Below the pieces are notes generated by a model that was not told the DNA's origin, searched no databases, and saw nothing but the letters and a program-made list of their open reading frames with translations. The position numbers were made by a program, and so were the translations under genes. From Mycobacterium sp. ACS4331 (lineage in GTDB: Bacteria; Actinomycetota; Actinomycetes; Mycobacteriales; Mycobacteriaceae): DNA of 64,000 nt. Shown here in pieces: positions 1 to 8,470 of this stretch (position 1 is its first letter; every line of letters starts with the position of its first letter). The DNA lies in NCBI RefSeq assembly GCF_001667265.1, contig NZ_LZHW01000007.1, positions 1 to 64,000 of the forward strand. Direction: 5' to 3'.

Positions 1-145
1 GGGCCACGGTGTCCCATTCGCTGTCAGTGGCGGCGCCAGCCTGGCTGGCGAGGGCAAGGCCGCTGCCCCCGATCACAGCGCCAGTGAAGGCGATCTTCGC
101 GACGTTCTTGCTCGATTGGGTGGGCTTGCGATGCCGTCCACTCAT
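1..145 (-). CDS. rpfA: Resuscitation-promoting factor RpfA, N-terminal part (runs off window)
   Basis: Secreted muralytic enzyme of the Rpf family (lysozyme/transglycosylase-like) that helps dormant mycobacteria resume growth. Only the first 48 codons are inside the window. The ATG at 145-143 begins MSGRHRKPT, very close to the M. tuberculosis RpfA start. It is followed by a signal sequence with a hydrophobic stretch (about residues 15-35) ending in an Ala-rich cleavage region. Then comes the start of the Rpf domain (ATDSEWDTVA), where the catalytic Glu would follow just outside the window. The next gene upstream is moaD2, as at the M. tuberculosis rpfA locus. A riboswitch leader and a CRP-like site precede it. 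Confidence 0.93.
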   Translation of the reverse strand, partial: MSGRHRKPTQSSKNVAKIAFTGAVIGGSGLALASQAGAATDSEWDTVA

Positions 146-167
146 AAGTCGGTGAAGTCCTCTCGTC

Positions 168-410
168 ATGCGCCTGCGAGGTCAGCTGTCGGGTTCGGGC
201 TGGAGAGGTTGCCCGGCCGGCGTCGCGGTCCGGTGATCCGGAATGCGGTGTCGGCTTCACCCCTAGGAGCCGCGTGCGGCTCCAGGTCCGATGTCGGTGG
301 ACCGGTTGGGTCCCCCGCCTCCATCCGTGTTGGTGGTCGGATCCCCTGCCCAACGGATGGAGCTCGGCGCGATAGGAGGGGAGGGCCTGCCGCCGGGTAG
401 AGCTCGGCTG
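168..410 (-). ncRNA. c-di-AMP (ydaO-type) riboswitch in the rpfA leader
   Basis: The 453-bp gene-free stretch 146-598 is mostly a long 5' leader of rpfA. Read on the minus strand it contains blocks typical of actinobacterial ydaO/c-di-AMP riboswitches: GGCGGGGGACCCAAC near 320-306, GGGGTGAAGCCG near 263-252, and the 3' block GCCCGAACCCGACAGC near 200-185 followed by a GCAGGC motif. Such riboswitches are known upstream of rpf genes in actinobacteria. It should couple rpfA expression to c-di-AMP. The boundaries are approximate; no covariance model could be run. Confidence 0.8.
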
Positions 411-581
411 GCTTGAGAGTCGACGGTAACGGGTACAGGGCCTGTCGTCACCTTTTGCGTGGAACGGCGTTTCCGCAGGTGGCAAACCTTAAGAAGGCTC
501 TAAATGCCCAAGATGTTCGGCTGTTCTCGCAGGTCAGTTTTGACACCCTTAGACACGGGCCATTCCGTTACCCGTCCGTTA

Positions 582-597
582 TGTGATGTAAATCACT
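582..597. promoter_or_regulatory. CRP/cAMP receptor protein binding site upstream of rpfA
   Basis: TGTGATGTAAATCACT matches the CRP consensus TGTGA-N6-TCACA at 9 of 10 half-site positions. M. tuberculosis CRP (Rv3676) is known to control rpfA. The site lies about 440 bp upstream of the rpfA start, beside the moaD2 stop and upstream of the riboswitch leader, where an rpfA promoter would be expected. Confidence 0.75.
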
Positions 598-598
598 C

Positions 599-865
599 TC
601 AGCCGCCGGCGAAGGGCGGTAACACGTCGAGGGTCTCACCCGACCGCAGTGAGCTGGTCAAATCGCGCACAGCAACGCCGTCCCGCAAATACGAGCAGCG
701 CTGCAGCACCCGAGCCAGGTCGGGATTGCGTGCGCCCAGCCGTTCGACCACATCGGCCACCGTGACGCCGGGCGGTGCGCTGAGCACCTCCTGCTCGACG
801 CCCGCGGCAGCGCTGGCGGCTGCGAAATACCGCACCGTCACCGTCACGCCGAGCTGAGTGGTCAT
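599..865 (-). CDS. moaD2: Molybdopterin synthase small subunit MoaD2
   Basis: Ubiquitin-fold sulfur carrier of molybdenum cofactor synthesis. After thiocarboxylation of its C-terminal glycine it donates sulfur to precursor Z together with MoaE. The 88-residue length and the C-terminal PFAGG tail ending in Gly-Gly are diagnostic. The ATG at 865-863 lies one base after the moaA2 stop (TGA-G-ATG), so it is probably translationally coupled to moaA2. The YccF gene, moaA2 and moaD2 run in that order on the minus strand as an operon ending here. No promoter is visible between moaA2 and moaD2. Confidence 0.9.
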   Translation of the reverse strand: MTTQLGVTVTVRYFAAASAAAGVEQEVLSAPPGVTVADVVERLGARNPDLARVLQRCSYLRDGVAVRDLTSSLRSGETLDVLPPFAGG

Positions 866-866
866 C

Positions 867-1919
867 TCATCCGCCTATCGCGCTCATCGGGCGGTTGGGC
901 TGCACGAAATCCGGGTCGTTGATGCCATGGCCTGCGGCCTTGCGCCACATGGTCTGCCGCCAGGCGGCCTCGATCTCGGCGTCATCCGCGCCGCGGCGCA
1001 GCAGGGCTCGCAGATCCGTCTCCGAGGTGGCGAACAGGCAGTTGCGCACCTGTCCGTCAGCCGTCAACCGGGTGCGGTCGCACGCCGAACAGAACGCCTC
1101 GGTCACCGAGGCGATGACGCCCACGGTCGCGTCGCTGCCGTCGACCCGCCACAGCTGGGCGGGCGCTGATCCGCGGGGCGCCGGGTCCGGAGTCAGAGTG
1201 AAGTGGCGGCGCAGCGTGCTGAGGATGTCGTCGGCGGTGAGCACCTGATCCCGGCGCCAGTGGTGCTCGGCGTCCAGCGGCATCTGTTCGATCACGCGCA
1301 ACTGATAGCCGTGCTCAAGGCAGAACGTCAACAGGTCGACGACGTCCTCACGCCCGGTGTTGGGATCCAGCACCGCGTTGACCTTGATGGGCCCGAGGCC
1401 GGCGCGCTGCGCCGCGGCCAGGCCCTCGATGACGTCGTCGAGACGGTCCCGCCGGGTGATCGCGGCGAAGCGCGCCGCGTCGACGGTGTCGAGCGAGACG
1501 TTCACCCGATTCAGGCCGGCGTCGACCAGGGCCTGCGCCCGCCGTGCCAGCCCCAGTCCGTTGGTGGTCAGCGCGATCTCCGGACGGGGCCGCAGCGCCG
1601 CGGTGGCGGACACCACCTCCTCGAGGTGTTTGACCACCAGTGGTTCACCGCCGGTGAAGCGGACGCTGGTGATGCCCAGCCGGGTCACCGCGATGCCCAG
1701 CAGCCGGATCAGCTCGGCGGGGGACAACAACGCCTCGCCGGGCAGCCAGTCCAGCCCCTCGGCGGGCATGCAGTAGGTGCAGCGCAGATTGCAGCGATCG
1801 GTCAGCGACACCCGAAGATCGGTGGCGATGCGCCCGAAGGTGTCGACCAGCGGGCCCGTCGCGGGGGCCGGGCTCGTCACGCGGGACACGGTCGGCAGGC
1901 CGAGGGCCGTCACGGTCAT
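867..1919 (-). CDS. moaA2: GTP 3',8-cyclase MoaA2 (radical SAM)
   Basis: First step of molybdopterin synthesis: converts GTP to 3',8-cyclo-GTP using two [4Fe-4S] clusters. The 350-residue protein has the radical-SAM motif CNLRCTYC (C43, C47, C50). The C-terminal cluster motif CSACDRTR is followed by a third Cys 13 residues after its second Cys, and the chain ends in the conserved Gly-Gly tail. The frame is open further upstream, but the ATG at 1919-1917 overlaps the YccF stop by 4 bp (ATGA) and gives the usual family length. It lies upstream of moaD2 in the same operon. Confidence 0.93.
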   Translation of the reverse strand: MTVTALGLPTVSRVTSPAPATGPLVDTFGRIATDLRVSLTDRCNLRCTYCMPAEGLDWLPGEALLSPAELIRLLGIAVTRLGITSVRFTGGEPLVVKHLEEVVSATAALRPRPEIALTTNGLGLARRAQALVDAGLNRVNVSLDTVDAARFAAITRRDRLDDVIEGLAAAQRAGLGPIKVNAVLDPNTGREDVVDLLTFCLEHGYQLRVIEQMPLDAEHHWRRDQVLTADDILSTLRRHFTLTPDPAPRGSAPAQLWRVDGSDATVGVIASVTEAFCSACDRTRLTADGQVRNCLFATSETDLRALLRRGADDAEIEAAWRQTMWRKAAGHGINDPDFVQPNRPMSAIGG

Positions 1920-2323
1920 GTCGGCAGGCCGATCCGATCCTGGCGGACCGAATCCACCGGAACGATCTCCTTGCCCAGCGGGACCAGCGAGATCGGGATC
2001 ATCTTCAGATCGGCCAACGCCAGCGGGATTCCGATGATGGTCACGGCCATCGCCACCGCACTCACCAGATGGCCGAGCGCGAGCCACCAGCCGAACAGGA
2101 TGATCCAGATGACATTGCCGACCAGTGCTCCCGGACGGGTGCCCGGCTTGTCGACGATGGTGCGCCCGAAGGGCCACAGCGCGAACGACGCGATCCGCAG
2201 CGAGGCGAAGCCGAAGGGGATGGTGACGATCAGGACGAAGCAGATCACCGCGGCCACCAGGTAACCCAGCGCCAGCCAGAGACCTCCGAAGACCAACCAG
2301 ATGATGTTGAGAACCAGGCGCAT
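1916..2323 (-). CDS. YccF-domain inner membrane protein (Rv0870c-like)
   Basis: 135-residue integral membrane protein of the YccF family, function unknown. It contains two similar YccF halves, each with a hydrophobic segment, a conserved [19 protein letters not shown] block and an IPFGFA/IPLALA block, giving about four membrane segments. The ATG at 2323-2321 is first in the operon. Its stop overlaps the moaA2 start by 4 bp, so it may be co-translated with moaA2, though a link to molybdopterin is not established. The same neighbour arrangement exists in M. tuberculosis. Confidence 0.85.
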   Translation of the reverse strand: MRLVLNIIWLVFGGLWLALGYLVAAVICFVLIVTIPFGFASLRIASFALWPFGRTIVDKPGTRPGALVGNVIWIILFGWWLALGHLVSAVAMAVTIIGIPLALADLKMIPISLVPLGKEIVPVDSVRQDRIGLPT

Positions 2324-2446
2324 GTCACCTCCACGGGTATCGCAAGACTACCCAGAGAACTGGGATGCTGGGGCGGGGGCTGCCCGAGTAGGATCAACCT
2401 GACTACGCGCCCTGCGCAGGCGGGGCGCTTCGTTTTGTATTGGATA

Positions 2447-2463
2447 GGTCGGCCTCGCCGACC
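2447..2463 (+). other. Perfect inverted repeat in the cspB 5' region
   Basis: GGTCGGC-CTC-GCCGACC is a 7-bp perfect stem with a 3-nt loop, 26 bp before the cspB GTG start. It lies in the 165-bp divergent region between the YccF gene and cspB. It may be a 5' UTR hairpin or an operator; no U-run follows, so a terminator is less likely. Confidence 0.4.
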
Positions 2464-2488
2464 CGTAGGACAAGCAGGTGAGAGACCA

Positions 2489-2902
2489 GTGCCTACCGGC
2501 AGGGTGAAGTGGTACGACGCCGAGAAGGGGTTCGGCTTCCTGTCTCAGGAGGATGGGGAGGACGTCTACGTCCGCTCATCTGCGCTGCCCGCTGGGGTCG
2601 AAGGTCTCAAGGCGGGGCAGAAGGTCGAGTTCGGCGTCGCCGCCGGACGGCGCGGCCCACAGGCGCTGAGCCTGAAGCTCATTGACCCGCCGCCCAGCCT
2701 GACGCGCACCCGGCGCGAGTCCGCGGGCCCGGCTGAGCACAAACACACCCCCGACGAACTGCACGGCATGGTCGAGGACATGATCACGCTCCTGGAGGGG
2801 ACGGTCCAGCCGGAACTGCGCAAGGGCCGCTACCCCGATCGCAAGGTCGCCCGCAGGGTGTCTGAGGTGGTCAAGGCCGTGGCACGCGAACTCGACGCCT
2901 GA
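2489..2902 (+). CDS. cspB: Cold-shock protein CspB with C-terminal extension
   Basis: Single-stranded nucleic-acid chaperone. Residues 1 to about 65 are a cold-shock domain with the RNP-type motif KGFGFLSQ and the DVYVRSSAL block. The next 70 residues are the mycobacterial extension (basic linker, then a helical tail ending VAREL). Starting at GTG 2489 ([10 protein letters not shown]) gives 137 residues and the N-terminus seen in M. tuberculosis CspB; the open frame upstream has no family similarity. It is divergent from the YccF-moaA2-moaD2 operon, as in M. tuberculosis. Confidence 0.9.
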   Translation: MPTGRVKWYDAEKGFGFLSQEDGEDVYVRSSALPAGVEGLKAGQKVEFGVAAGRRGPQALSLKLIDPPPSLTRTRRESAGPAEHKHTPDELHGMVEDMITLLEGTVQPELRKGRYPDRKVARRVSEVVKAVARELDA

Positions 2903-2930
2903 GCTCACCGGGGCGGGCATGCTGTAGTGC

Positions 2931-3974
2931 ATGGCCGCTTCATCTGATGCCCCTGCGGGTGGGACCTATGTCGCCACAGGCGGCGAGTTCAACCGTGACA
3001 CCGCCTACATCACCACGCGGATCACCGCCGATGGCCGCGACGGCTATCCGGTCGAGGCCGGCCGCTACCGGCTGATCGTGGCCAGGGCGTGCCCCTGGGC
3101 CAACCGCGCCATCATCGTGCGACGGCTGCTGGGCCTCGAAGACGTTCTGTCCATAGGGTTCTGCGGGCCCACGCACGACCAGCGCAGCTGGACCTTCGAC
3201 CTGGACCCCGGTGGGGTCGATCCGGTGCTGGGCATACCGCGCCTTCGCGACGCCTACCTCAAACGGTTCCCGGACTACCCGAAGGGCATCACGGTGCCCG
3301 CCATGGTGGACGTCCCGACGGGGCAGGTCGTCACCAACGACTTCGCGCAGATGACGTTGGACCTGTCCACGGAGTGGACCGCGTATCACCGCCCCGGCGC
3401 GCCGCGGCTGTACCCCGAGCCGCTGCGGGCCGAGATCGACGAGGTGGCCAAGCGGATCTACACCGAGATCAACAACGGTGTGTACCGGTGCGGGTTCGCC
3501 GGCAGCCAGGCCGCCTACGAGGCCGCGTTCGACCGGTTGTTCACGGCGTTGGACTGGGTCTCCGAGCGGTTGTCGACTCAGCGCTATCTCGTCGGCGACA
3601 CGATCACCGAGGCCGATGTCCGGCTGTTCACCACGCTCGCGCGGTTCGACCCCGTCTACCACGGCCACTTCAAGTGCAATCGGAGCAAGCTCGCGGAGAT
3701 GCCGGTGCTGTGGGCCTACGCCCGAGACCTGTTCCAGACGCCGGGCTTCGGCGACACGGTCGACTTCGTCCAGATCAAACGGCACTACTACATCGTGCAC
3801 TCCGACATCAATCCCACCCAGATCGTGCCGAAGGGGCCAGACCTCGCGAACTGGCTCACGCCCCACGGCCGGGAAGCGTTGGGCGGCAGGCCCTTCGGTG
3901 ACGGCACCCCGCCCGGTCCGACGCGTGAGGGGGAGCGGGTCCCGCCGGCGCACGGTGCCGAACCCCTGGGTTGA
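2931..3974 (+). CDS. Glutathionyl-hydroquinone reductase family protein (ECM4/YqjG, omega-class GST)
   Basis: 347-residue cytosolic GST-fold protein. In characterised relatives it reduces thiol-conjugated hydroquinones. The N-terminal thioredoxin-like half carries the catalytic Cys in ACPWANR (around residue 54) followed by the family motif FCGPTHDQRSW. The C-terminal helical half contains the ITEADVRLFTTLARFD block. Mycobacteria make mycothiol rather than glutathione, so the natural substrate is probably a mycothiol conjugate (inference). It starts at ATG 2931, 28 bp after cspB, on the same strand. The proline- and glycine-rich last 25 residues look like a lineage-specific tail. Confidence 0.85.
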   Translation: MAASSDAPAGGTYVATGGEFNRDTAYITTRITADGRDGYPVEAGRYRLIVARACPWANRAIIVRRLLGLEDVLSIGFCGPTHDQRSWTFDLDPGGVDPVLGIPRLRDAYLKRFPDYPKGITVPAMVDVPTGQVVTNDFAQMTLDLSTEWTAYHRPGAPRLYPEPLRAEIDEVAKRIYTEINNGVYRCGFAGSQAAYEAAFDRLFTALDWVSERLSTQRYLVGDTITEADVRLFTTLARFDPVYHGHFKCNRSKLAEMPVLWAYARDLFQTPGFGDTVDFVQIKRHYYIVHSDINPTQIVPKGPDLANWLTPHGREALGGRPFGDGTPPGPTREGERVPPAHGAEPLG

Positions 3975-4049
3975 TGCCCCCAGTGCGGGCGCGGAGGTGC
4001 CAGTGACCGCCGCGGTCAGTGCGGTCCCCGCGGAAAGTAGCCTGGACGC

Positions 4050-4820
4050 ATGGCTCTGTTAGGTGCACACGTCGACTCCGCGGATCCGCTGGCCCACGCC
4101 GAGGCCGAGGGGGCCGAGGCCGTCCAGTTCTTCCTCGGCGACCCGCAGGGCTGGAAGAAGCCGGTCGAGCATCCTCATGCCGACGCCCTGCGGGACAGCG
4201 ACCTGGCGATCTACATCCATTCGCCGTATGTCATCAACGTCGCCTCGACCAACAACCGCATCCGCATCCCCAGTCGCAAGATCCTGCACCAGCACGCCGA
4301 CGCCGCGGCCGCCATCGGCGCCAAGGGCCTGGTGGTCCACGGCGGGCACGTCACCGCCAAGGACGATCCCGCGACCGGAATCGAGAACTGGCGCAAGCTG
4401 TTCGAACGCGCTGAGGAGCAGGGCGGTTTCCCGCTGCCGATCCTGATCGAGAACACCGCGGGCGGTGACAATGCGATGGCCCGCCGCTTCGACCGGTTGG
4501 CGATGCTGTGGGACGCGGTGGGGCAGTACGGCCCCGGTTTCGTCCTCGACACCTGCCACGCCTGGGCCGGCGGCGAGGAGTTGGCCGACATCGTCGACCG
4601 GGTCAAGGCCATCACGGGCCGAATCGACCTGGTGCACGCCAACAACTCTCGCGACGGATTCGACTCCGGGGCCGACCGGCACGCCAACTTCGACGCGGGC
4701 ACCTTCGACTCGGACCTGATCGCCGCGGTGTGCCGCGACGCGGGATGCGATGTGATCATCGAAACCCCGTCCGACGGCCACGTCGCCGATCTGGAGTTCC
4801 TGCGAAAGAGCCTGGCCTAG
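4050..4820 (+). CDS. nfo: Deoxyribonuclease IV / AP endonuclease (Nfo/End family)
   Basis: Zinc-dependent base-excision repair enzyme that cuts 5' of abasic sites. The 256-residue TIM-barrel protein has the expected metal-binding blocks: GAHVD near the start, HSPYVINVAS, VVHGGH, ILIENTAGG, LDTCHAW, VHANNSRD and DRHANFDAG, then a C-terminal IIETPS. It resembles M. tuberculosis End (Rv0670), though the neighbours differ there. A TAGCCT hexamer (4038-4043) ends 6 nt before the ATG, suggesting a leaderless mRNA. Its stop codon shares CTAG with the stop of the convergent DUF2771 gene. Confidence 0.92.
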   Translation: MALLGAHVDSADPLAHAEAEGAEAVQFFLGDPQGWKKPVEHPHADALRDSDLAIYIHSPYVINVASTNNRIRIPSRKILHQHADAAAAIGAKGLVVHGGHVTAKDDPATGIENWRKLFERAEEQGGFPLPILIENTAGGDNAMARRFDRLAMLWDAVGQYGPGFVLDTCHAWAGGEELADIVDRVKAITGRIDLVHANNSRDGFDSGADRHANFDAGTFDSDLIAAVCRDAGCDVIIETPSDGHVADLEFLRKSLA

Positions 4821-5323
4821 TCCTCGGCTCCGGGTTGGCGCTGCTCCCACACCGTGCGCACCGACCATTCGGCGTGCGACGCGGGCAACTCCTCGCCGTC
4901 GAGCACGATCAGCGTCGGCAACTCCACCGCCACGCCGAACAGCCGACCGTGCTGCGGGTCGACGGTCGGGATGGTGACGGCGAGCCGGTCGCCGGCCATG
5001 ACCTGAAGCGACTGTTCGCCGTCCTCATAGGCCAGCGTCAGCCACCAGGGTGCCTGCGCGATGGCCGTCGGGACCGACAACTGCACGGGGTTGCGGTGGT
5101 CAACGGCGAGCTCACCCAGTTCACTGTTGGGGTCACAGTCGTTGAGATTCAACGGATTGCAGTACCGGTACGGCTTGACCCGGACCAGCTCTCCGTGGGA
5201 ATACACGCTGATCTCGGGTAGGTCATGCCCGTCGTCGCGGGTCAGCGCCCACGCGCCGACACCGGCTCCGGCCGAGGCCACCACGACGGCCAGGCTGCTG
5301 ACCACCGCCACAGTTCGTTTCAC
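4817..5323 (-). CDS. DUF2771 secreted/anchored protein (Rv0875c-like)
   Basis: 168-residue protein of unknown function. An N-terminal basic segment and hydrophobic stretch (residues 5-27, MKRTVAVVSS onwards) act as a signal peptide or anchor. The exported part contains two nearby Cys (YRYCNPLNLNDCDPN) that could form a disulfide. The ATG at 5323 overlaps the stop of the upstream MFS gene by 4 bp (ATGA), so the two form a two-gene operon, as the homologues Rv0876c-Rv0875c do. Its 3' end overlaps the convergent endonuclease IV gene by 4 bp. Confidence 0.82.
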   Translation of the reverse strand: MKRTVAVVSSLAVVVASAGAGVGAWALTRDDGHDLPEISVYSHGELVRVKPYRYCNPLNLNDCDPNSELGELAVDHRNPVQLSVPTAIAQAPWWLTLAYEDGEQSLQVMAGDRLAVTIPTVDPQHGRLFGVAVELPTLIVLDGEELPASHAEWSVRTVWEQRQPGAED

Positions 5324-6921
5324 TCGCGCGTCACCGCCTGGGATCGGGGATGGGGGTCACGGGTGCGTGGCCCCTCCTGTTCGACCATCACGGGGCGGTT
5401 GCCACCGAGGCCGGGAATCAATGACTGGCCGTGGAAGCTCAGCACCGTCTGGGCCAGAAGGGGAATCAGCAGCGCGGTGATCGCGGTGAACCCCACCCAC
5501 AGTTCGGTGTAGACCAGCACGCCGAGCGCCCCGCCGAACACCCAGGCCAGCTGCAGCACCGACTCGGAACGGCCGAACGCCGAGGCGCGCGACTTCTCCG
5601 GCAGGTCGTCCTGCAGAGACGCGTCCAGCGAGGCCTTGGCGATCGCGCTCGATCCCGAGGTGACCAGCGCGGCGAATGCCGCCACGAACAGGTTGCCGGT
5701 CAGCGCGGTCGCCAGTGCCACCGCCGTCACGGCCAACGCGCAGCGCACCACCAGCACCGAGGGACGGCCCAGTTTCAGGCGGGCCGCGGTGAAGTTGCCC
5801 GCGAAGTTGCCGACGGCCGCGGCCACGCCGATCAGGCCGAGGATGGCCAACTGCTGGAGACCGCTGGCGTCATGGGACTTGGCCACGAACGCGGGGTAGA
5901 GGAACAGGAATCCCACCATCGCCTTGATGGTGCAGTTGCCCCACAGGCACGTGATGATGTTGCGGCCCAGTGGCTGTCTGGGCGCGGTCTTCGCGGCGGC
6001 GTCGGGCTCGTGGCGCCGCCGGAGCACATGCGTCTCGGAGTCGGATGCGTCGTGGTAGCTCAGTGTGGCCGGCACCTCGCCGGCGGTCACCTCGACCCAG
6101 CGCGGGATCCGCATCGAAAGCCAGGCGCCGGCCAGAGTGACCGCGACGATCACGAACAGCGCACCCGGCAGGCCGAAGAGTCGGGTCATCACGTACTCGA
6201 CGGCGGCCGCGATCCCTCCGCCGGCGATCGTCCCGCCGAGCAGGCCGAAGACCGTGAGCCGGGAGTTGACGCGAACCAGGTCGATCGACGGCGGCATGAC
6301 GCGCGGAGTCACCGCGCTGCGCAGTACCGAGAAGGACTTGGACAGCACCATCATCCCGAGCGCACACGGGTAGAGCACCCACGACGGGAAGCTGCCGGTG
6401 GCGGCGTCGTAGTTCGCGATCAGCACCACCGCCAGCGCGGTACGCAGCCCGAACGAGGATGCCAACGCGACCCGTCGGCCGTGCTGGAGACGGTCCAGCG
6501 CCGGGCCGATCAGCGGCGCGATCACCGCGAAGGGCGCGATGGTGATCAACAGATACAGCGCGACCCGGCTCTTGCTCTCGGCCGTGGCGGCCGCGAAGAA
6601 CAGGGTGTTGGCCAGCGCCACACCCATCGCGGCGTCGACGGCGAAGTTGGCCATCACGGGCCACGTCAGTGCGGTGAGGCCGGACTTGTCGGCACCGTCG
6701 GCGGTGGCGGCCCGGTGCACCAGGCCGTACATCCGGGACCCCATCTCGCGACTGCGCATGGCCGCGGCGCGGGTCACGGTGATGCGGGTGCCCGCCTCGG
6801 CGGAGGCGCCGAGGCGACCGTCCTCAGCTGGTGGAACGTCGCGTTCGTATCTGCGGTCGCTGTTCAGCGGGGGGAGGTAAGGGTTGGCGCTGGCGCCGGG
6901 ATCCGACGGGTAATTGGCCAT
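5320..6921 (-). CDS. MFS transporter (Rv0876c-like)
   Basis: 533-residue integral membrane transporter with about 12 membrane segments and a cytosolic loop rich in charged residues (HVLRRRHEPDAAAKT, about residue 310). Substrate unknown. The frame opens 30 codons further upstream, but ATG 6921 (MANYPSDPG) matches the start type of mycobacterial homologues. A cytosolic N-terminus of about 90 residues precedes the first helix, which is unusual for MFS proteins but shared by this family. It is divergent from the DUF3027 gene across 178 bp and overlaps DUF2771 downstream. Confidence 0.85.
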   Translation of the reverse strand: MANYPSDPGASANPYLPPLNSDRRYERDVPPAEDGRLGASAEAGTRITVTRAAAMRSREMGSRMYGLVHRAATADGADKSGLTALTWPVMANFAVDAAMGVALANTLFFAAATAESKSRVALYLLITIAPFAVIAPLIGPALDRLQHGRRVALASSFGLRTALAVVLIANYDAATGSFPSWVLYPCALGMMVLSKSFSVLRSAVTPRVMPPSIDLVRVNSRLTVFGLLGGTIAGGGIAAAVEYVMTRLFGLPGALFVIVAVTLAGAWLSMRIPRWVEVTAGEVPATLSYHDASDSETHVLRRRHEPDAAAKTAPRQPLGRNIITCLWGNCTIKAMVGFLFLYPAFVAKSHDASGLQQLAILGLIGVAAAVGNFAGNFTAARLKLGRPSVLVVRCALAVTAVALATALTGNLFVAAFAALVTSGSSAIAKASLDASLQDDLPEKSRASAFGRSESVLQLAWVFGGALGVLVYTELWVGFTAITALLIPLLAQTVLSFHGQSLIPGLGGNRPVMVEQEGPRTRDPHPRSQAVTRE

Positions 6922-7099
6922 GCCGGGGTGCTCTCCGGTCGCCGGGCGGCGAGGGTGCGGGGTCGGGCGTGACGACCACTCGGAGGGTTGATCACGTCGA
7001 CGCCCGGACACGACGACAATTCTTCCCTATACCCGCGCACCGGCGCGCTCAGGTGACCGGTGTGGCTGTCGCGTATGAGCTGAGGCAGTATTGACACCG

Positions 7100-8176
7100 A
7101 TGGAAAGCGCCACCGATTACACCGAACAGCCGACAGACGAGTCTCCGGCCACCGTCAGCGAGGCTGGGGCCGACATGCCCGATGCGCTCGCGACGCTGCT
7201 TCTGGGAGCCGTCGATCTGGCTCGGGAGGCTGTCGAGGAGTTGAGCGGTGGCTCGGTGGGCGAGTATCTCGGCGCCAGTCACGAGGACTCCACCTCGGCC
7301 ACTCACCGGTTTCTGGCCGAGCTTCCCGGTTACCGCGGATGGCAGTGGGCCGTGGTGGTGGCCGGCTACCCCGGTGCCTCGCACGCCACCGTCAGCGAGG
7401 TCGTGTTGGTGCCGGGGCCGACGGCACTGCTGGCACCCGAGTGGGTGCCGTGGGACCAGCGGATCAGGCCCGGTGATCTCAGCCCGGGCGACCTTCTGGC
7501 GCCGCCCGCCGACGACCCGCGCCTGGTGCCCGGGTTCATGCTCAACGGCGATCCCGACGAGAACCGCGTCGCCGCGGAACTCGGTCTCGGCCGCCGCCAG
7601 GTGATGAGCGCATGGGGGCGCGATGACGCCGCGCAGCGCTGGCATGACGGCGACTACGGTCCGGACTCCGCGATGGCGAGGTCCACCAAGCGGGCCTGCC
7701 GAGACTGCGGCTATCTGCTGCCGCTGGCCGGTTCGCTGGGCACGATGTTCGGCGTCTGCGGCAACGCGATGGCCGCCGACGGTCACGTCGTCGACTTCGG
7801 GTACGGGTGTGGCGCGCATTCGGACACCCCGGCCCCCGCAGGTGCCGGCTCGCCCCTGTTCGATCCCTACGACGACGGGGTGCTCGACGTCGCGGCCAAT
7901 CCTGCGCCGCAGGACACACCCGAAGCGCCCGCGGCTGAGGCTGCCGCCGAGGTGCCGGGCGCTGAAGAGCCCACCGCTGAGGAACCGACCGCTGAGGAGT
8001 CAGCGGCGGAGGAGCCCACCGCTGCTGAACCCCTCGCACAGGAGCCGACCACCGAGGATGTGTCGGTTCCCTCGGAGGCCGGTCAGGCGCCCGCCGAGGA
8101 GCTAGAAGCCGTCGAGCCCGGTCTGGGCACCGCGGGCGCCGCGCCGGGCGGCGCTGCGCTGCCAGAGGAAGATTGA
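7100..8176 (+). CDS. DUF3027 protein with acidic Glu-Pro-Thr-Ala tail (Rv0877-like)
   Basis: 358-residue cytosolic protein of unknown function. The N-terminal 245 residues are the DUF3027 domain, including a putative zinc site (CRDCG at about residue 203, a later CGN, then GYGCGAH). The remaining ~110 residues are low-complexity and acidic, built from repeats such as AEEPTAEEP. The ATG at 7100 is preferred to an in-frame TTG at 7091. Its 3' 75 bp overlap antisense with the DUF2530 gene. It sits beside the Rv0876c-like transporter as in M. tuberculosis. Confidence 0.82.
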   Translation: MESATDYTEQPTDESPATVSEAGADMPDALATLLLGAVDLAREAVEELSGGSVGEYLGASHEDSTSATHRFLAELPGYRGWQWAVVVAGYPGASHATVSEVVLVPGPTALLAPEWVPWDQRIRPGDLSPGDLLAPPADDPRLVPGFMLNGDPDENRVAAELGLGRRQVMSAWGRDDAAQRWHDGDYGPDSAMARSTKRACRDCGYLLPLAGSLGTMFGVCGNAMAADGHVVDFGYGCGAHSDTPAPAGAGSPLFDPYDDGVLDVAANPAPQDTPEAPAAEAAAEVPGAEEPTAEEPTAEESAAEEPTAAEPLAQEPTTEDVSVPSEAGQAPAEELEAVEPGLGTAGAAPGGAALPEED

Positions 8177-8383
8177 CGTTCCGACCACACCGGTCCCCAG
8201 GCCGGCCAGGCACACCGGCCGCCACGTCTGCAGGTCTGCGACGGTGAACGCCGCGACCGTCGCGAGCAACCACAACAGCGCCCCCACCGCGATCACCGGC
8301 CACGGTTCGAGCCAGGCCCTCGGCAGCGCCGGCGGTTCGGGTTCAGCGCTTCGCTGGTCCGGTGTCGGTGCGTCTGCGGGCAC
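8102..8383 (-). CDS. DUF2530 small membrane protein (Rv0879c-like)
   Basis: 93-residue protein with two hydrophobic helices ([21 protein letters not shown] and the following [19 protein letters not shown] segment) and a basic C-terminus; function unknown. The open frame extends well upstream, but a GTG at 8383 gives the expected length of about 90 residues and an acceptable N-terminus ([10 protein letters not shown]). It is convergent with and overlaps the DUF3027 gene by 75 bp, and is divergent from the MarR gene. Confidence 0.72.
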   Translation of the reverse strand: MPADAPTPDQRSAEPEPPALPRAWLEPWPVIAVGALLWLLATVAAFTVADLQTWRPVCLAGLGTGVVGTSIFLWQRSAARRGARGAQTGLDGF

Positions 8384-8441
8384 CCCATCACGGTAGTCGA
8401 CCGTGATCAGTTGGGTGGACAGTGCTGCAATTGCCCCCTGT

Positions 8442-8467
8442 GTAAACAGTGCTGTCGTATTGTTCAC
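8442..8467. promoter_or_regulatory. Candidate MarR operator upstream of the Rv0880-like gene
   Basis: GTAAACA-12 bp-TGTTCAC is an inverted repeat with one mismatch, ending 3 bp before the GTG start. A direct repeat ACAGTGCTG (8419-8427 and 8446-8454) overlaps it. The position fits autoregulation by the MarR protein encoded next, but binding is inferred only. Confidence 0.4.
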
Positions 8468-8470
8468 CCT

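Noticed and set aside
24..485. A 153-codon minus-strand protein covering the rpfA leader.
   Set aside because: It covers a conserved riboswitch and runs out of frame through the RpfA signal peptide; its Arg/His-rich product has no similarity.
867..2177. A longer MoaA2 beginning upstream at 2177.
   Set aside because: The extra 86 codons overlap the YccF gene and lack conservation; the ATG at 1919 gives the family length and an ATGA junction.
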